A stretch of DNA of 64,000 bases from Qipengyuania sp. JC766. Lineage in GTDB: Bacteria > Pseudomonadota > Alphaproteobacteria > Sphingomonadales > Sphingomonadaceae. A model generated the notes under the pieces. The model had not been told where the DNA came from and searched no databases. It worked only from the letters and a program-made list of their open reading frames with translations. The position numbers and the translations under genes were made by a program. The stretch spans positions 620,001 to 684,000 of the forward strand of contig NZ_JBFEFL010000001.1 of NCBI RefSeq assembly GCF_040717445.1, given 5' to 3'. Every line of letters starts with the position of its first letter. The first letter of the stretch is position 1. Of the stretch, positions 10,106 to 18,759 are shown piece after piece.

Positions 10106-10492
10106 ATGTCACTCTTCCTCTTCCTGACCGTCGTCCAGGCCCTCGTGGCCGCCGCGCTCGTCTGCGTGGTGCTCATGCAGAAATCCGAAGGCGGCGGTCT
10201 GGGCGTGGGCGGCAGCCCGAGCGGGATGATGAGTGCCCGCGGCGCGGCCGATTTCCTGACGCGTGCGACCAAGTGGCTCGCGGTGGGCTTCGTGGTCCTC
10301 TCGATCATTCTGGCGGCGCTGGCGACCAACACGACGTCTTCGGGCGAGATAACCTCGACCATCGACCGCACGGTCACGCCGCAGTCGGCCCCGGCCAACG
10401 ATCCGCTCGGCGGCGGCGCGGCTCCGGCACCGGCGGCACCGGCCGATGCCCCGGCACAGGCGCCTGCCGAGACCGACCCGCTGGGCAACTGA
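10106..10492 (+). CDS. secG: SecG, protein translocase subunit
   Basis: Small membrane subunit of the SecYEG translocon. The 128-aa product starts MSLFLFLTVVQALVAAALV (first membrane helix) and continues CVVLMQKSEGGGLGVGGSP, the conserved SecG loop. A second helix follows at about 55-75 (WLAVGFVVLSIILAAL). The C-terminal tail is rich in Ala and Pro, common in alphaproteobacteria. The frame is open 17 codons upstream, but only the ATG at 10106 gives the family N-terminus. Confidence 0.95.
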   Translation: MSLFLFLTVVQALVAAALVCVVLMQKSEGGGLGVGGSPSGMMSARGAADFLTRATKWLAVGFVVLSIILAALATNTTSSGEITSTIDRTVTPQSAPANDPLGGGAAPAPAAPADAPAQAPAETDPLGN

Positions 10493-10584
10493 GCCCGGTT
10501 TTCCTTTCCCCTGTGGATTGCGTGGCAAACGGCGGCGCAATTCGCTTGCCCCGAATCCGGGGTGCAGCTTAAGGCTCGCCTCCC

Positions 10585-12216
10585 ATGGCGCGGTTCATTT
10601 TTATTACCGGCGGCGTGGTTTCCTCGCTCGGCAAAGGACTTATGGCGGCGAGCCTCGCAGCACTGCTGCAGGCGCGCGGGTACAAGGTCCGCATTCGCAA
10701 GTTCGACCCCTATCTGAACGTCGATCCGGGCACGATGAGCCCGTACCAGCACGGCGAAGTCTACGTCACGGACGACGGGGCGGAGACCGATCTGGACCTG
10801 GGTCATTACGAGCGCTTCACCGGCGTCGCCGCGCGGCAAAGTGACAACGTCACCAGCGGCCGGGTCTATCGCGACATCATCGAGCGCGAACGGCGCGGGG
10901 ACTATCTGGGCGCGACGGTTCAGGTCATCCCGCACGTCACGGACGCCATCAAGCAGTTCGCGCTGGCCGATGTCGACGACCTCGACTTCGTGCTGTGCGA
11001 GATCGGCGGGACAGTGGGCGACATCGAATCGCTGCCCTTCATGGAAGCGATCCGGCAGTTGCGGAACGAGCTGGAGCCGCTCCAGACGCTGAGCGTCCAT
11101 GTGACGCTGGTGCCTTTCATTGCGGCGGCGGGCGAGCTCAAGACCAAACCGACCCAGCACTCGGTGCGCGAGCTCGCGGCGCTGGGCATCAAGCCGGACC
11201 TGCTCCTGTGCCGCAGCGAGCATCCGATCCCCGACAGCGAGCGCAACAAGATCGCGCAGTTCTGCAACGTACGGGCCGAAGCGGTCATACCCGCGCTCGA
11301 TGCGCCTTCGATCTATTCGGTGCCGCTCCAGTACCACGAAGAGGGACTGGATCGCGAAGTGCTGCGCGCCTTCGGTATCTCCGACGCGCCCGATCCGGAC
11401 CTATCCCGCTGGCACGACGTGACCGACCGCTTCTTCAATCCCGAAGGCGAGGTTACCATCGGCGTGGTCGGCAAGTATGTCGGCCTGCAGGACGCCTACA
11501 AGTCGCTCAACGAGGCGCTGATCCACGGCGGTCTGGCGAACAAGGTGCGAGTCAACATCCGCTGGCTGGATGCCGAGATGTTCGAGCAGGGCGAGGAAGA
11601 CCTCGCCGCCAAGCTCGAGCCGATGCACGGCATCCTCGTGCCCGGCGGTTTCGGCGAGCGCGGATCGGAAGGCAAGATTTCCAGCGTCCGCTTCGCGCGG
11701 GAACGCGGCGTTCCCTTCTTCGGCATATGCCTTGGCATGCAGATGGCCTGCATCGAGGCGGCACGCCTTGCCGGCCATGCCGCGGCATCGTCCACCGAGT
11801 TCGGCGCGACGGAAGAACCGGTCGTCGGCATCATCACCGAATGGATGAGCGAGGAAGGCCTGCAGAAGCGCGAGGAAGGCGGCGATCTCGGCGGCACGAT
11901 GCGGCTCGGCGCCTACGAAGCGAAGCTGGCCGGAAACAGCCACGTGCATTCGATCTACGGCTCCGACAGCATTTCCGAGCGCCACCGGCACCGTTACGAA
12001 GTCAACAACGCCTATCGCGAGCCGATGGAGAGCACCGGCCTTTCCTTCTCCGGCATGTCGCCCGACGGCCTGCTCCCGGAGATCGTGGAACGTCCGGAGC
12101 ATCCGTGGTTCGTGGGCGTGCAGTTCCATCCCGAACTGAAGTCCAAGCCTTTCGATCCGCACCCGCTTTTCGCGGACTTCATCGCGGCGGCCGTGCGCCA
12201 ATCGCGCCTGGTTTGA
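10585..12216 (+). CDS. pyrG: CTP synthase
   Basis: Makes CTP from UTP, glutamine and ATP. The 543-aa enzyme has the amidoligase domain first, beginning [19 protein letters not shown] with the nucleotide loop, then [19 protein letters not shown]. The glutaminase domain has the nucleophile in [14 protein letters not shown] and the His-Glu pair in [11 protein letters not shown]. Length and motifs are standard. A short hairpin with a T tract follows 10 bases after the stop. Confidence 0.98.
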   Translation: MARFIFITGGVVSSLGKGLMAASLAALLQARGYKVRIRKFDPYLNVDPGTMSPYQHGEVYVTDDGAETDLDLGHYERFTGVAARQSDNVTSGRVYRDIIERERRGDYLGATVQVIPHVTDAIKQFALADVDDLDFVLCEIGGTVGDIESLPFMEAIRQLRNELEPLQTLSVHVTLVPFIAAAGELKTKPTQHSVRELAALGIKPDLLLCRSEHPIPDSERNKIAQFCNVRAEAVIPALDAPSIYSVPLQYHEEGLDREVLRAFGISDAPDPDLSRWHDVTDRFFNPEGEVTIGVVGKYVGLQDAYKSLNEALIHGGLANKVRVNIRWLDAEMFEQGEEDLAAKLEPMHGILVPGGFGERGSEGKISSVRFARERGVPFFGICLGMQMACIEAARLAGHAAASSTEFGATEEPVVGIITEWMSEEGLQKREEGGDLGGTMRLGAYEAKLAGNSHVHSIYGSDSISERHRHRYEVNNAYREPMESTGLSFSGMSPDGLLPEIVERPEHPWFVGVQFHPELKSKPFDPHPLFADFIAAAVRQSRLV

Positions 12217-12226
12217 AACGAACGGT

Positions 12227-12254
12227 CCGGCGATCGTTCGCCGGATGACGTTTT
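12227..12254 (+). terminator. Likely rho-independent terminator of pyrG
   Basis: A 7-bp stem (CCGGCGA with TCGCCGG) around the loop TCGT, followed within 10 bases by TTTT. It begins 10 bases after the pyrG stop. The short T tract makes it moderate rather than strong. Confidence 0.5.
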
Positions 12255-12480
12255 CGTACAATCGGGACTTTATCTTTTCTTAGTTTTGGCCCATAGAATC
12301 GAGCGCCGCTGGGGGGCGGTCGGCGTGTGGGATTTCTGAAAAGGATCTACTTGTCCGGATTGGACGGTCTTCTGCGACCCGGACGGTCCTTTACGGACGA
12401 GGCGGCCTAGGCCGCGGGGGCAGGTCTTCGGGCTTGCCCCCTTCGCTTTCGGGGAACCCCAAGTCTCAACAATAGCTATC
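12255..12480. other. Gene-free stretch rich in inverted repeats; candidate small RNA
   Basis: No convincing ORF lies between pyrG and hsp20. An AT-rich lead (about 12265-12290) is followed by stacked inverted repeats. One is GTCC-TTTAC-GGAC at about 12387. Another is the perfect palindrome GCGGCCTAGGCCGC at 12402-12415. The largest is a hairpin at 12416-12441 with arms GGGGGCA and TGCCCCC and an inner cTTCGg tetraloop, followed by TTCGCTTTC. Together this could be a plus-strand small RNA of about 150 nt ending in its own terminator. I could not match it to 6S, 4.5S, tmRNA or RNase P signatures. Strand and identity are open. Confidence 0.3.
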
Positions 12481-12484
12481 GGAA

Positions 12485-12509
12485 ACGGCCCGGATCGATG
12501 CCGGGCCGT
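12485..12509. terminator. Hairpin between the pyrG side and hsp20, possibly bidirectional
   Basis: A 9-bp perfect stem, ACGGCCCGG with CCGGGCCGT, closes the loop ATCGATG. It lies 36 bases past the hsp20 stop on the minus strand, followed there by TTTCC; on the plus strand it is followed by CCCCTTTC. It could end hsp20 or any transcript from the region after pyrG. T tracts are weak on both sides. Confidence 0.45.
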
Positions 12510-12545
12510 CCCCTTTCAATGATGCTGCGTGTGTCGCAGCGCGGA

Positions 12546-13025
12546 TCAGGCGGCGTCCGCCTGGTCGTCGCGCTTGTCGCCCTCGATCACTTCGAGGCCT
12601 TTCTGGCCGTTCACGGCGATCTTCTTGGGCTTCATCGCTTCGGGCACTTCGCGCACGAGGTCGATCGTCAGCAACCCGTCCGCGAGATCGGCATTCGCCA
12701 CGCGGACATAATCGGCCAGTTCGAACCGGCGTTCGAAGCCGCGATTGGCAATGCCGACATGCAGCATTTCGCCTTCGCCATCCTCGTCGTCGCGCTTGCG
12801 GCCCTGGATCGTCAGCAGGTTCTGCTGGGCGGTGATGTCGAGATCGCCGGCCCTGAATCCCGCCACGGCCAGCGTGATGCGATAATCGTCATCGCCACGG
12901 CGCTGGATGTTGAAGGGGGGGTAATTGTCGCCGCCATTGCCGCGGGCCTGGTTTTCCAGGAGATCGAACAGGCGATCGAAACCGACGGTGGAACGGCGAT
13001 AGGGGGTAAAATCGAGACGTGACAT
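12546..13025 (-). CDS. Small heat shock protein, Hsp20/IbpA family
   Basis: ATP-independent chaperone that holds unfolding proteins. The 159-aa product starts MSRLDFTPYRRSTVGFDRLF, typical of the IbpA branch. The alpha-crystallin domain spans about residues 35-130, with YRITLAVAGFRAGDLDI, LLTIQGRK and GFERRFELADYV. The C-terminal region has PEAMKPKKIAV. The start at 13025 is set by AAGGAGAG upstream, although the frame is open further. The gene has an RpoH-type promoter and a ROSE-like leader, so both transcription and translation should respond to heat. Confidence 0.94.
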   Translation of the reverse strand: MSRLDFTPYRRSTVGFDRLFDLLENQARGNGGDNYPPFNIQRRGDDDYRITLAVAGFRAGDLDITAQQNLLTIQGRKRDDEDGEGEMLHVGIANRGFERRFELADYVRVANADLADGLLTIDLVREVPEAMKPKKIAVNGQKGLEVIEGDKRDDQADAA

Positions 13026-13117
13026 CGAAACAAACTCTCCTTTGAGCAATTTGATATGTGTGGGCCCGCGAAAGCGGCGCCCGGTTACGCATTCCCGGCC
13101 CTTGCAGGCACCGGGAA
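13026..13117 (-). promoter_or_regulatory. ROSE-like RNA thermometer in the hsp20 5' leader
   Basis: Read on the minus strand, the leader folds into three hairpins. The first pairs TTCCCGG with CCGGGAA. The second has arms built from GGGCGCCGC and GCGGGCCC. The third, just before the start (13032-13052), pairs AAATT(G)CTC with GAGAGTTT, leaves the G of TTGCT bulged, and traps the Shine-Dalgarno AAGGAG. A UUGCU-type segment with a bulged G opposite the ribosome site is the hallmark of ROSE elements in alphaproteobacterial hsp20 genes. The pairing is seen by eye; temperature response is inferred. Confidence 0.6.
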
Positions 13118-13125
13118 CAGCGTCG

Positions 13126-13154
13126 ATATCGGAAATTCGCGCGGCCGTTTCAAG
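13126..13154 (-). promoter_or_regulatory. RpoH (sigma-32) type heat-shock promoter of hsp20
   Basis: On the minus strand CTTGAAA (13148-13154) is followed after 15 bases by CCGATAT (13126-13132). These resemble the sigma-32 -35 (CTTGAAA) and -10 (CCCCATNT-like) elements. The predicted transcript start near 13118 gives a leader of about 90 nt, which is the folded region before hsp20. Confidence 0.6.
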
Positions 13155-13195
13155 ACCTCCGGAGCCGCGCTCCAGCCCCTTCGGAAGGAACCGGA

Positions 13196-13462
13196 ATGAG
13201 CCAGCCGCAAGTCGACATCTACACCAAGTTCGGATGCATGTACTGCACACGCGCCCGCCAGCTGCTGGACGGGAAGGGCGTGTCCTACAACGATATCGAC
13301 GTGACCATGGGCGGCGACGAGAAGAAGGCCATGCTGGAACGTGCGCCCGATGCCCGCACTGTGCCGCAGATCTTCATCGGCGATACGCATGTGGGCGGAT
13401 CGGACGATCTCGCCGCGCTCGATCGCGCGGGCAAGCTCGACGGGATGCTCGGCCTCGCATGA
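13196..13462 (+). CDS. grxC: Glutaredoxin 3
   Basis: Glutathione-dependent thiol-disulfide oxidoreductase of 88 aa. It starts MSQPQVDIYTKFGCMYCTRA; the active site is Cys-Met-Tyr-Cys rather than the usual Cys-Pro-Tyr-Cys. The glutathione-binding parts RTVPQIFIGDTHVGGSDDL are intact. GGAAGGAACC precedes the ATG at 13196. It is divergent from hsp20 and its stop overlaps the nitrilase start by 4 bases. Confidence 0.95.
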   Translation: MSQPQVDIYTKFGCMYCTRARQLLDGKGVSYNDIDVTMGGDEKKAMLERAPDARTVPQIFIGDTHVGGSDDLAALDRAGKLDGMLGLA

Positions 13463-14286
13463 CGCGTATCGCCGTACTCCAGATGCAGTCGGGCATCGAC
13501 CCCGACGCGAACCGCGCGACGCTGGTACAGGCGGCGGACGATGCGGCGAAGGGTGGGGCGGCGATGCTGTTCACCCCGGAAATGAGCGGGCTGCTGGACC
13601 GGGATCGGAAGCGGGCCGCGCAGTCCATCGTGGCCGAAGAAGAGGACACCGTCCTCGCCGCCATGCGCGAGGCCGCGGCGCGCAACGGCATCTGGATCGC
13701 GCTCGGATCGCTTGCCGTGAAGGGCGAGGGCGACCGCTGGGCGAACCGGTCCTTCGTAATCGACGACCGGGGCGGGATCGCTGCGCGCTACGACAAGATG
13801 CACATGTTCGACGTGACGCTGGAAGACGGGGAAAGCTGGCAGGAATCGAGCGCCTACCGGGCCGGTGACGGCGTCGTCGCGGTGGATACTCCGGTCGGAC
13901 GGCTCGGCCTCACCATCTGTTACGATGTGCGCTTCCCCGCGCTCTATCACGCGCTGGGCCACCTGCAGTGCGACGTCATTGCCATTCCCGCCGCCTTCAC
14001 ACGGCCGACGGGGCGCGACCACTGGCACATCCTGCAACGCGCGCGGGCGATCGAGGCCAGCGCCTATGTCGTCGCGGCCGCGCAAGTGGGCGAGCACGAG
14101 GACGGACGGGCGACCTTCGGCCATAGCCTCGTCGTCGGCCCTTGGGGCGAAGTGACGCTCGACATCAGAGGCGACGCGCCGGGCCTCGCCTTTGCCGAGA
14201 TCGACCGCGACCGCGTGGCCGGCGTGCGCCGACAGGTCCCCAGCCTTGCCAACCGGCGCGACATCCCCGAACCCGCGCAGCGATGA
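13459..14286 (+). CDS. Carbon-nitrogen hydrolase (nitrilase superfamily, Nit1-like)
   Basis: A 275-aa nitrilase-fold amidase. The catalytic triad is visible: Glu in LFTPEMSGLL (near residue 41), Lys in ARYDKMHMFDV (near 112) and Cys in LTICYDVRFPALYH (near 154). The segment MHMFDVTLEDGESWQES is typical of the Nit1/Nit2 branch, which includes deaminated-glutathione amidase. Position right after glutaredoxin fits glutathione metabolite repair, but that substrate is inferred. The ATG overlaps the grxC stop (ATGA), and its own stop overlaps the next gene the same way. Confidence 0.9.
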   Translation: MTRIAVLQMQSGIDPDANRATLVQAADDAAKGGAAMLFTPEMSGLLDRDRKRAAQSIVAEEEDTVLAAMREAAARNGIWIALGSLAVKGEGDRWANRSFVIDDRGGIAARYDKMHMFDVTLEDGESWQESSAYRAGDGVVAVDTPVGRLGLTICYDVRFPALYHALGHLQCDVIAIPAAFTRPTGRDHWHILQRARAIEASAYVVAAAQVGEHEDGRATFGHSLVVGPWGEVTLDIRGDAPGLAFAEIDRDRVAGVRRQVPSLANRRDIPEPAQR

Positions 14287-14765
14287 TCGTCTTCGACCTC
14301 AAATGCGACAATTCGCACCGTTTCGAATGCTGGTTCAAATCGTCCGGCGATTTCGAGGAGCAGTCGTCGCGCGGGCTGGTTTCCTGCCCGCAATGCGGGT
14401 CCGGCGTGGTCGCCAAGGCGCCGATGGCGCCCGCGGTTCCGAAGAAGTCGGCAGGCGAGGGCAGGCGAAATCGCCTCGAACCCAAGAGCGCTCCCGCAGA
14501 TCAGCCGCTCGCGGGCGGCAGCCTGCTGCCGGAGGTCGCCAAGGCGCTGCAGACGATTGCCAAGGCACAGGCCAAGGCTCTGGAAAAGAGCACGTGGGTG
14601 GGGGAGAAGTTCGCCGACAAGGCCCGCGCCATGCATTACGGGGAAGCGGACGAGGCGCCGATCCACGGCCGCGCGTCTAGGGACGATGCCGAAGCCCTGC
14701 TGGAAGAAGGCATCACCGTCGCCCCGATCCTCTTCCCCATCGCGCCGCCCGACGAAGTGAACTGA
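14283..14765 (+). CDS. DUF1178 family protein
   Basis: A 160-aa protein of the DUF1178 family, of unknown function. It starts MIVFDLKCDNSHRFECWFKS and has a Cys-Pro-Gln-Cys pair in VSCPQCGSG near residue 36, suggesting a small zinc ribbon with the first cysteine. The middle is low complexity. The C-terminus has SRDDAEALLEEGITVAPI, conserved in the family. It is translationally coupled to the nitrilase gene (ATGA), and the grxC-nit-DUF1178 run is common in sphingomonads as far as I recall. Confidence 0.85.
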   Translation: MIVFDLKCDNSHRFECWFKSSGDFEEQSSRGLVSCPQCGSGVVAKAPMAPAVPKKSAGEGRRNRLEPKSAPADQPLAGGSLLPEVAKALQTIAKAQAKALEKSTWVGEKFADKARAMHYGEADEAPIHGRASRDDAEALLEEGITVAPILFPIAPPDEVN

Positions 14766-14805
14766 TTGCACCCCCGCCCATCGCGCGATAATGCGATCCC
14801 CGCAC

Positions 14806-14882
14806 GCGCTCGTAGCTCAGCAGGATAGAGCACCAGATTCCTAATCTGGGGGCCACAGGTTCGAATCCTGTCGGGCGCACCA
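14806..14882 (+). tRNA. tRNA-Arg (anticodon CCU)
   Basis: A full cloverleaf of 77 nt with encoded CCA. The acceptor arm is GCGCTCG paired with CGGGCGC, including one G-T. The anticodon stem CCAGA/TCTGG encloses loop TTCCTAA, so the anticodon is CCT, reading AGG. The T arm is ACAGG-TTCGAAT-CCTGT. No integrase or duplicated 3' end lies nearby. Confidence 0.97.
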
Positions 14883-14891
14883 TCCCTCTCT

Positions 14892-16061
14892 TCAGGCCTG
14901 TCGTTTCAAGCTTTCGATGGAAAGCGCGGTCAGCGCGCCGGACATCACGAGTAGGAGAACGCATGTGCCGGGCCAGCCGAAGTGGTCGTACGAGAATGTG
15001 CCGAGAAGGCTGCCCAGACCGCCGCCTGTGAACATCAGCACGATGTAGATCGTCGTCAGCCGGGTGCGCAGGTCGGGGGCGAGTGAAAGGAAGGTCATGC
15101 GCCCGGCGACGTCGATGCCCGGACCGACCAGATTGGCGAGGACCAGCGGCACCACGAGACCCCAGAGCGAATAGCCGAGCGGCCAGAAGAGCGCGAGGCC
15201 GGCCATCTGGATGACGGCGAAAACCGCGCGGGCGCGGTAGGGGCCGACCTTGTCCGCCCATTGTCCGAGGCGCGGCGTCGAGATCACGCTGACGGCCGCG
15301 ATGGCGGCGAGGTAGCCCACTGTGTCGACCCCGTACCCCATTTCGGCCGACGTGAGATGGAGTGCGAGGCCGAGCCAGAGCGCAATGAAGGCGCCGAAAT
15401 TGAAAGCCTGGATCACGCCCGACAAGACGATTGCGCGGTGCGACTTGAGGAGCGCGAAGAGAGAACTGAGCAAGGCAAGGTACGGGGTTGCCTCCGTCCG
15501 TTCGGACGCCCGGCCTTCCATCAGCCGCGGAAGGAGCAGCATGGTGACGGCCATCGCCCCGGTGGCGATCCAGTAGACCGTTCGCCAGCCGAAATACTCG
15601 GTCACGACGCCCGCGCCCACTCGCGCCACCAGTATGCCGAAAATGACGCCTGCGGTGAGGAGCGCGGTGACGTGTCCGAGACGTTCCGGCGGGACGCGTT
15701 TCGACGCGTAGGCGGGCAGCAGGTAGGGCGCGATCGTGACGAAGCCCAGCAGGGTCGAGCCGAGCGTGAACAGCAGGAACCCTTCCGCAAGCGTCATGAG
15801 CGCAAGGCACGCGGTTTGCCCGGCGACGAAGAGGATCGTGAGGCTCCGGTTGGAGAACCGGTCGCCCAGCGGCAGCAGGAAGAAGATGCCGATGGCGAGC
15901 GCGATCTGGTTCAGGGCGGGGACGATCCCGATCTCGCTGTGACCTACGCCGAAGTGATCGGCGACTTCGCCGATGATCGGGTGGATGTAATAGGCGTTGG
16001 CCGTCACCACGGCGCATGACAGCGCCAGGCCGATTTCCTGCGACCGGGTCAGCTCCCGCAT
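14892..16061 (-). CDS. MFS transporter
   Basis: A 389-aa major facilitator with about 12 hydrophobic segments. It starts MRELTRSQEIGLALSCAVV. The loop between helices 2 and 3 has LPLGDRFSNRSL, matching the MFS motif GxLaDrxGrR. A second similar loop, TPRLGQWADKVG, lies in the second half. The substrate cannot be told; the closest general class is multidrug or arabinose-efflux-like permeases. It stands alone, converging on tRNA-Arg, with a 54-base gap to the MscS gene upstream. Confidence 0.9.
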   Translation of the reverse strand: MRELTRSQEIGLALSCAVVTANAYYIHPIIGEVADHFGVGHSEIGIVPALNQIALAIGIFFLLPLGDRFSNRSLTILFVAGQTACLALMTLAEGFLLFTLGSTLLGFVTIAPYLLPAYASKRVPPERLGHVTALLTAGVIFGILVARVGAGVVTEYFGWRTVYWIATGAMAVTMLLLPRLMEGRASERTEATPYLALLSSLFALLKSHRAIVLSGVIQAFNFGAFIALWLGLALHLTSAEMGYGVDTVGYLAAIAAVSVISTPRLGQWADKVGPYRARAVFAVIQMAGLALFWPLGYSLWGLVVPLVLANLVGPGIDVAGRMTFLSLAPDLRTRLTTIYIVLMFTGGGLGSLLGTFSYDHFGWPGTCVLLLVMSGALTALSIESLKRQA

Positions 16062-16115
16062 GGCGTAATTCCGAATTCGGGATCGGTTGGGCGCCGTAAG
16101 GCGTCCCGTTCCGGA

Positions 16116-17021
16116 TCAGGCAAGTTCGCCCGGCTTTTCGCCGAGCGGCACGCGCTCCTTGAACGTGTGGGTCACGTAGGGGAAAGGGATCTCGATGCCC
16201 GCATCGTCCAGCGCCCGCTTGATGGCGCGCACGACCTTGTCCTTGCTTTCCCACATGTTTCGCGGCGTCGAACCCGCCCACCAGCGGACGTTGAAGTCGA
16301 CCGAGCTCGCGTTGAATTCCTGCGCGAAGACGTCGATCCCCTTGTCGACCTCAACCCCCTCGACCCCTTCGACCGCCTTGCGGATGACGTCTGCCGCGTG
16401 GTCCAGATCGGTGTCGTAGGACACGCCCGCCACGACCTCGTGACGGCGCATGGGATCGTCGGTTAGGATCTCGACCGGGTTCTTGAACAGCATGGAATTG
16501 GGAACCAGCGTCACTTCGCCCGACAGCTTGCGGACATGCGTTTCGCGCAGGGTGATATGCTCGACCTTGCCGACGATGCCTTCGCATTCGATGACGTCGC
16601 CGATCCGCATTTTCTCGCGGATCATGATAAGCACGCCCGCGAGGAAATTTTCGAAGATGTCCTGGAACGCGAAACCGATGGCGACGGCGCCGATGCCGAG
16701 GCCGGCGATCAGGCTGGCCGGCGTCAGCCCGGGCATGACGACGATCGCGGCGACCATCAGGCCGAAGATCCAGATCGCGAGACGGACGATGGTTTCGAGC
16801 AGATTGCGCAGGGAGGGGCGCATCTCCGTGCGGCCGGTCATCTTGTCGACGATCCGCACTGCGAACTTGGCGACCAGCCAGGTGACGAAGAGGATAACCA
16901 GCCCGATGACCAGGCCGGGGAGCGCCCGGATGAGCTGCTCCCCCATGTCCACCAGTTGACCCTGAAGTGTCGCGACGGGATCTACTGTCGCTTCGGCGGA
17001 CTCGCTTGTCGTGGCTTGCAT
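16116..17021 (-). CDS. Small-conductance mechanosensitive channel (MscS family)
   Basis: A 301-aa inner-membrane channel that opens under hypo-osmotic stress. Three membrane segments lie between about residues 30 and 125. The pore helix region is GLGIGAVAIGFAFQDIFENF, followed by the beta domain LIMIREKMRIGDVIE and the VPNSMLFKNPV signature. Length and topology match E. coli MscS. GAGGGAG lies 6 bases before the ATG at 17021, which I prefer over the in-frame Met at 17045. Confidence 0.93.
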   Translation of the reverse strand: MQATTSESAEATVDPVATLQGQLVDMGEQLIRALPGLVIGLVILFVTWLVAKFAVRIVDKMTGRTEMRPSLRNLLETIVRLAIWIFGLMVAAIVVMPGLTPASLIAGLGIGAVAIGFAFQDIFENFLAGVLIMIREKMRIGDVIECEGIVGKVEHITLRETHVRKLSGEVTLVPNSMLFKNPVEILTDDPMRRHEVVAGVSYDTDLDHAADVIRKAVEGVEGVEVDKGIDVFAQEFNASSVDFNVRWWAGSTPRNMWESKDKVVRAIKRALDDAGIEIPFPYVTHTFKERVPLGEKPGELA

Positions 17022-17053
17022 GAAACTCCCTCTTTCAGGGCTCAATGCATCAG

Positions 17054-17641
17054 TCAGTCGGCAGGTTCCTGCCCTTTGTTATGCTCCGACCGGGCGATTT
17101 CGTGCAGCCAGGCCGCATGCTGGGGTGCCTTTTTCGTCTCCGACCATTCGTCGAGCATCGGCATCGCGACCCGCTTCAGTTCGGCATACTGCTCGTCCGT
17201 CCCGATATCGGTTGCCAGTTCGACGCGGTGCCCGTTGGGATCGAAGAAGTAGATCGACTTGAAGATGCCGTGATGGGTGGGGCCGAGGACCTCGATGCCC
17301 TCGCTTTCGACATGCTCCTTGGCGGCGAGAAGCTCTTCTTCGCTGCCGACCTTGAAGGCGAGGTGCTGGACCCATTTCGGCGTGTTCTTGTCGCGGCCCA
17401 TGTCCTTCTGGTTGGGCAGTTCGAAGAAGGCGAGGATGTTGCCGTTCCCTGCGTCCAGGAAGACATGCATGTAGGGATCGTATTCACCGGTCGACGGCAC
17501 GTGATCCTCGGAAAAGGCCGAGGTGTATTCCATGCCGAGGACGCGCGTGTACCATTCGACGGTCTCCTTGGCGTCTTTGCAGCGATAGGCCGCATGGTGC
17601 ACGCCGCCGAGGCGGATCGGGTGGTTTGCAGTCGCGTTCAT
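17054..17641 (-). CDS. VOC (glyoxalase/dioxygenase superfamily) protein
   Basis: A 195-aa vicinal-oxygen-chelate protein. Metal ligand candidates are His in [13 protein letters not shown] (residue 15-16), His in WVQHLAFKV and Glu in [14 protein letters not shown], the same His-His-Glu logic as glyoxalases and extradiol dioxygenases. The C-terminal third is helical and charged. The ATG overlaps the hppD stop by 4 bases, so it is co-translated with hppD and may act in aromatic amino-acid catabolism, perhaps on a ring-cleavage intermediate. That role is inferred. Confidence 0.8.
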   Translation of the reverse strand: MNATANHPIRLGGVHHAAYRCKDAKETVEWYTRVLGMEYTSAFSEDHVPSTGEYDPYMHVFLDAGNGNILAFFELPNQKDMGRDKNTPKWVQHLAFKVGSEEELLAAKEHVESEGIEVLGPTHHGIFKSIYFFDPNGHRVELATDIGTDEQYAELKRVAMPMLDEWSETKKAPQHAAWLHEIARSEHNKGQEPAD

Positions 17642-18759
17642 TCTGCCGGCTCCGCTTCTACGGTCTTGGCGTCCTCGACGCTGAGAGTGCCGCGCTTGAT
17701 CTGGTCGCGTTCCATGCTCTCGAACAGCGCCTTGAAATTGCCTTCGCCGAAGCCTTCGTCACCCTTGCGCTGGATGAATTCGAAGAACACGGGTCCGACC
17801 TGGGCTTCCGCGAATATCTGAAGCAGCAGGCGCGGCTGGCCGCCTTCTGTGGTGCCATCGAGGAGGATGCCGCGCGCTTTCAGCTCGTCCACCGGCTCGC
17901 CGTGTTCGGGCAGGCGTTCGGGCAGCATCTCGTAGTAAGTTTCGGGCGGGGCGGTCATGAAGGGCACGCCGAATTCCTTCAGCCGGTCCCACGCCGTCAC
18001 GAGGTCGTCGCAGATGAGCGCGATGTGCTGGATGCCTTCGCCGTTGAATTCCTTCAGGAACTCCTCGATCTGACCCTTGCCGCCTTCGCCTTCCTCGTTG
18101 AGCGGGATGCGGATCTTGCCGTCGGGGGCGGTGAGCGCCTTGGACGTGAGGCCCGTGTACTCGCCCTTGATGTCGAAGAAGCGGATTTCGCGGAAGTTGA
18201 AGAGCGTCTCGTAATAGTCCGCCCAGTATTTCATGCGGCCGTTGTAGACGTTGTGGGTCAGGTGATCGATCACCTTGAAGCCGGCGCCTTCCGGGTATTT
18301 CTCGACATCGGGCAGGTACTCGAAATCGATGTCGTAGATCGAGAGGCCATCATCGCCTTTGTCGGCATAGCGATCGATCAGGTAGACGATGGCGCCGCCG
18401 ATCCCGCGAATGGCCGGAATGCTCAGTTCCATCGGCCCGGGTTCGTTGGCGACCGGTTCGGCGCCCTTTTCGATCAGGTGTTCGTATGCCTTCGCCGCGT
18501 CCTTGACCCGGAACCCCATGCCGCACGCGCTGGGCCCGTGTTCGCGAGCAAAATACCAGGCGGCGCTGCGCGGTTCGTAATTGGCGACGAGGTTGATGTT
18601 GCCCTGCCGCCAGAGCTGGACATCCTTGCTGCGGTGGCGTGCGACCATCGAGAAACCCATCGCCTTGAAGACCGGCTCCAGCTTGCCTTTTTCCGGGGCA
18701 CAGAACTCGACGAACTCGAAGCCGTCGAGGCCGGCGGGGTTTTCGAAAAGGTCGGGCAT
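17638..18759 (-). CDS. hppD: 4-hydroxyphenylpyruvate dioxygenase
   Basis: Fe(II) enzyme converting 4-hydroxyphenylpyruvate to homogentisate in tyrosine degradation. The 373-aa protein has two VOC modules. The three iron ligands are seen as His in [14 protein letters not shown], His in [11 protein letters not shown] and Glu in [18 protein letters not shown]. The start [16 protein letters not shown] at 18759 follows AGGAGAG; an upstream Met would add 13 residues without family support. The other homogentisate pathway genes are not in the window. Confidence 0.95.
   Translation of the reverse strand: MPDLFENPAGLDGFEFVEFCAPEKGKLEPVFKAMGFSMVARHRSKDVQLWRQGNINLVANYEPRSAAWYFAREHGPSACGMGFRVKDAAKAYEHLIEKGAEPVANEPGPMELSIPAIRGIGGAIVYLIDRYADKGDDGLSIYDIDFEYLPDVEKYPEGAGFKVIDHLTHNVYNGRMKYWADYYETLFNFREIRFFDIKGEYTGLTSKALTAPDGKIRIPLNEEGEGGKGQIEEFLKEFNGEGIQHIALICDDLVTAWDRLKEFGVPFMTAPPETYYEMLPERLPEHGEPVDELKARGILLDGTTEGGQPRLLLQIFAEAQVGPVFFEFIQRKGDEGFGEGNFKALFESMERDQIKRGTLSVEDAKTVEAEPAE

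Noticed and set aside
12300-12455. 6S RNA, 4.5S RNA, tmRNA or RNase P RNA after pyrG
   Set aside because: None of the signature segments I know (such as GGTCCGGAAGGAAGCAGC for 4.5S or the T-loop of tmRNA) is present, so no class was assigned.
13042-14286. 414-aa fusion of a glutaredoxin-region peptide with the nitrilase
   Set aside because: The extra N-terminus is an alternate frame across grxC. The ATGA junction at 13459 gives the normal nitrilase start.
14806-14882. tRNA-Arg as a site of integrated mobile element
   Set aside because: No integrase, no repeated tRNA 3' end and only housekeeping genes on both sides. The same holds for tRNA-Ser at 59479.
14713-16281. 522-aa ORF spanning the tRNA-Arg and MFS gene
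   Set aside because: It crosses the tRNA in the antisense direction and is in a different frame from the MFS protein; the hydrophobic frame at 14892-16061 is the real one.
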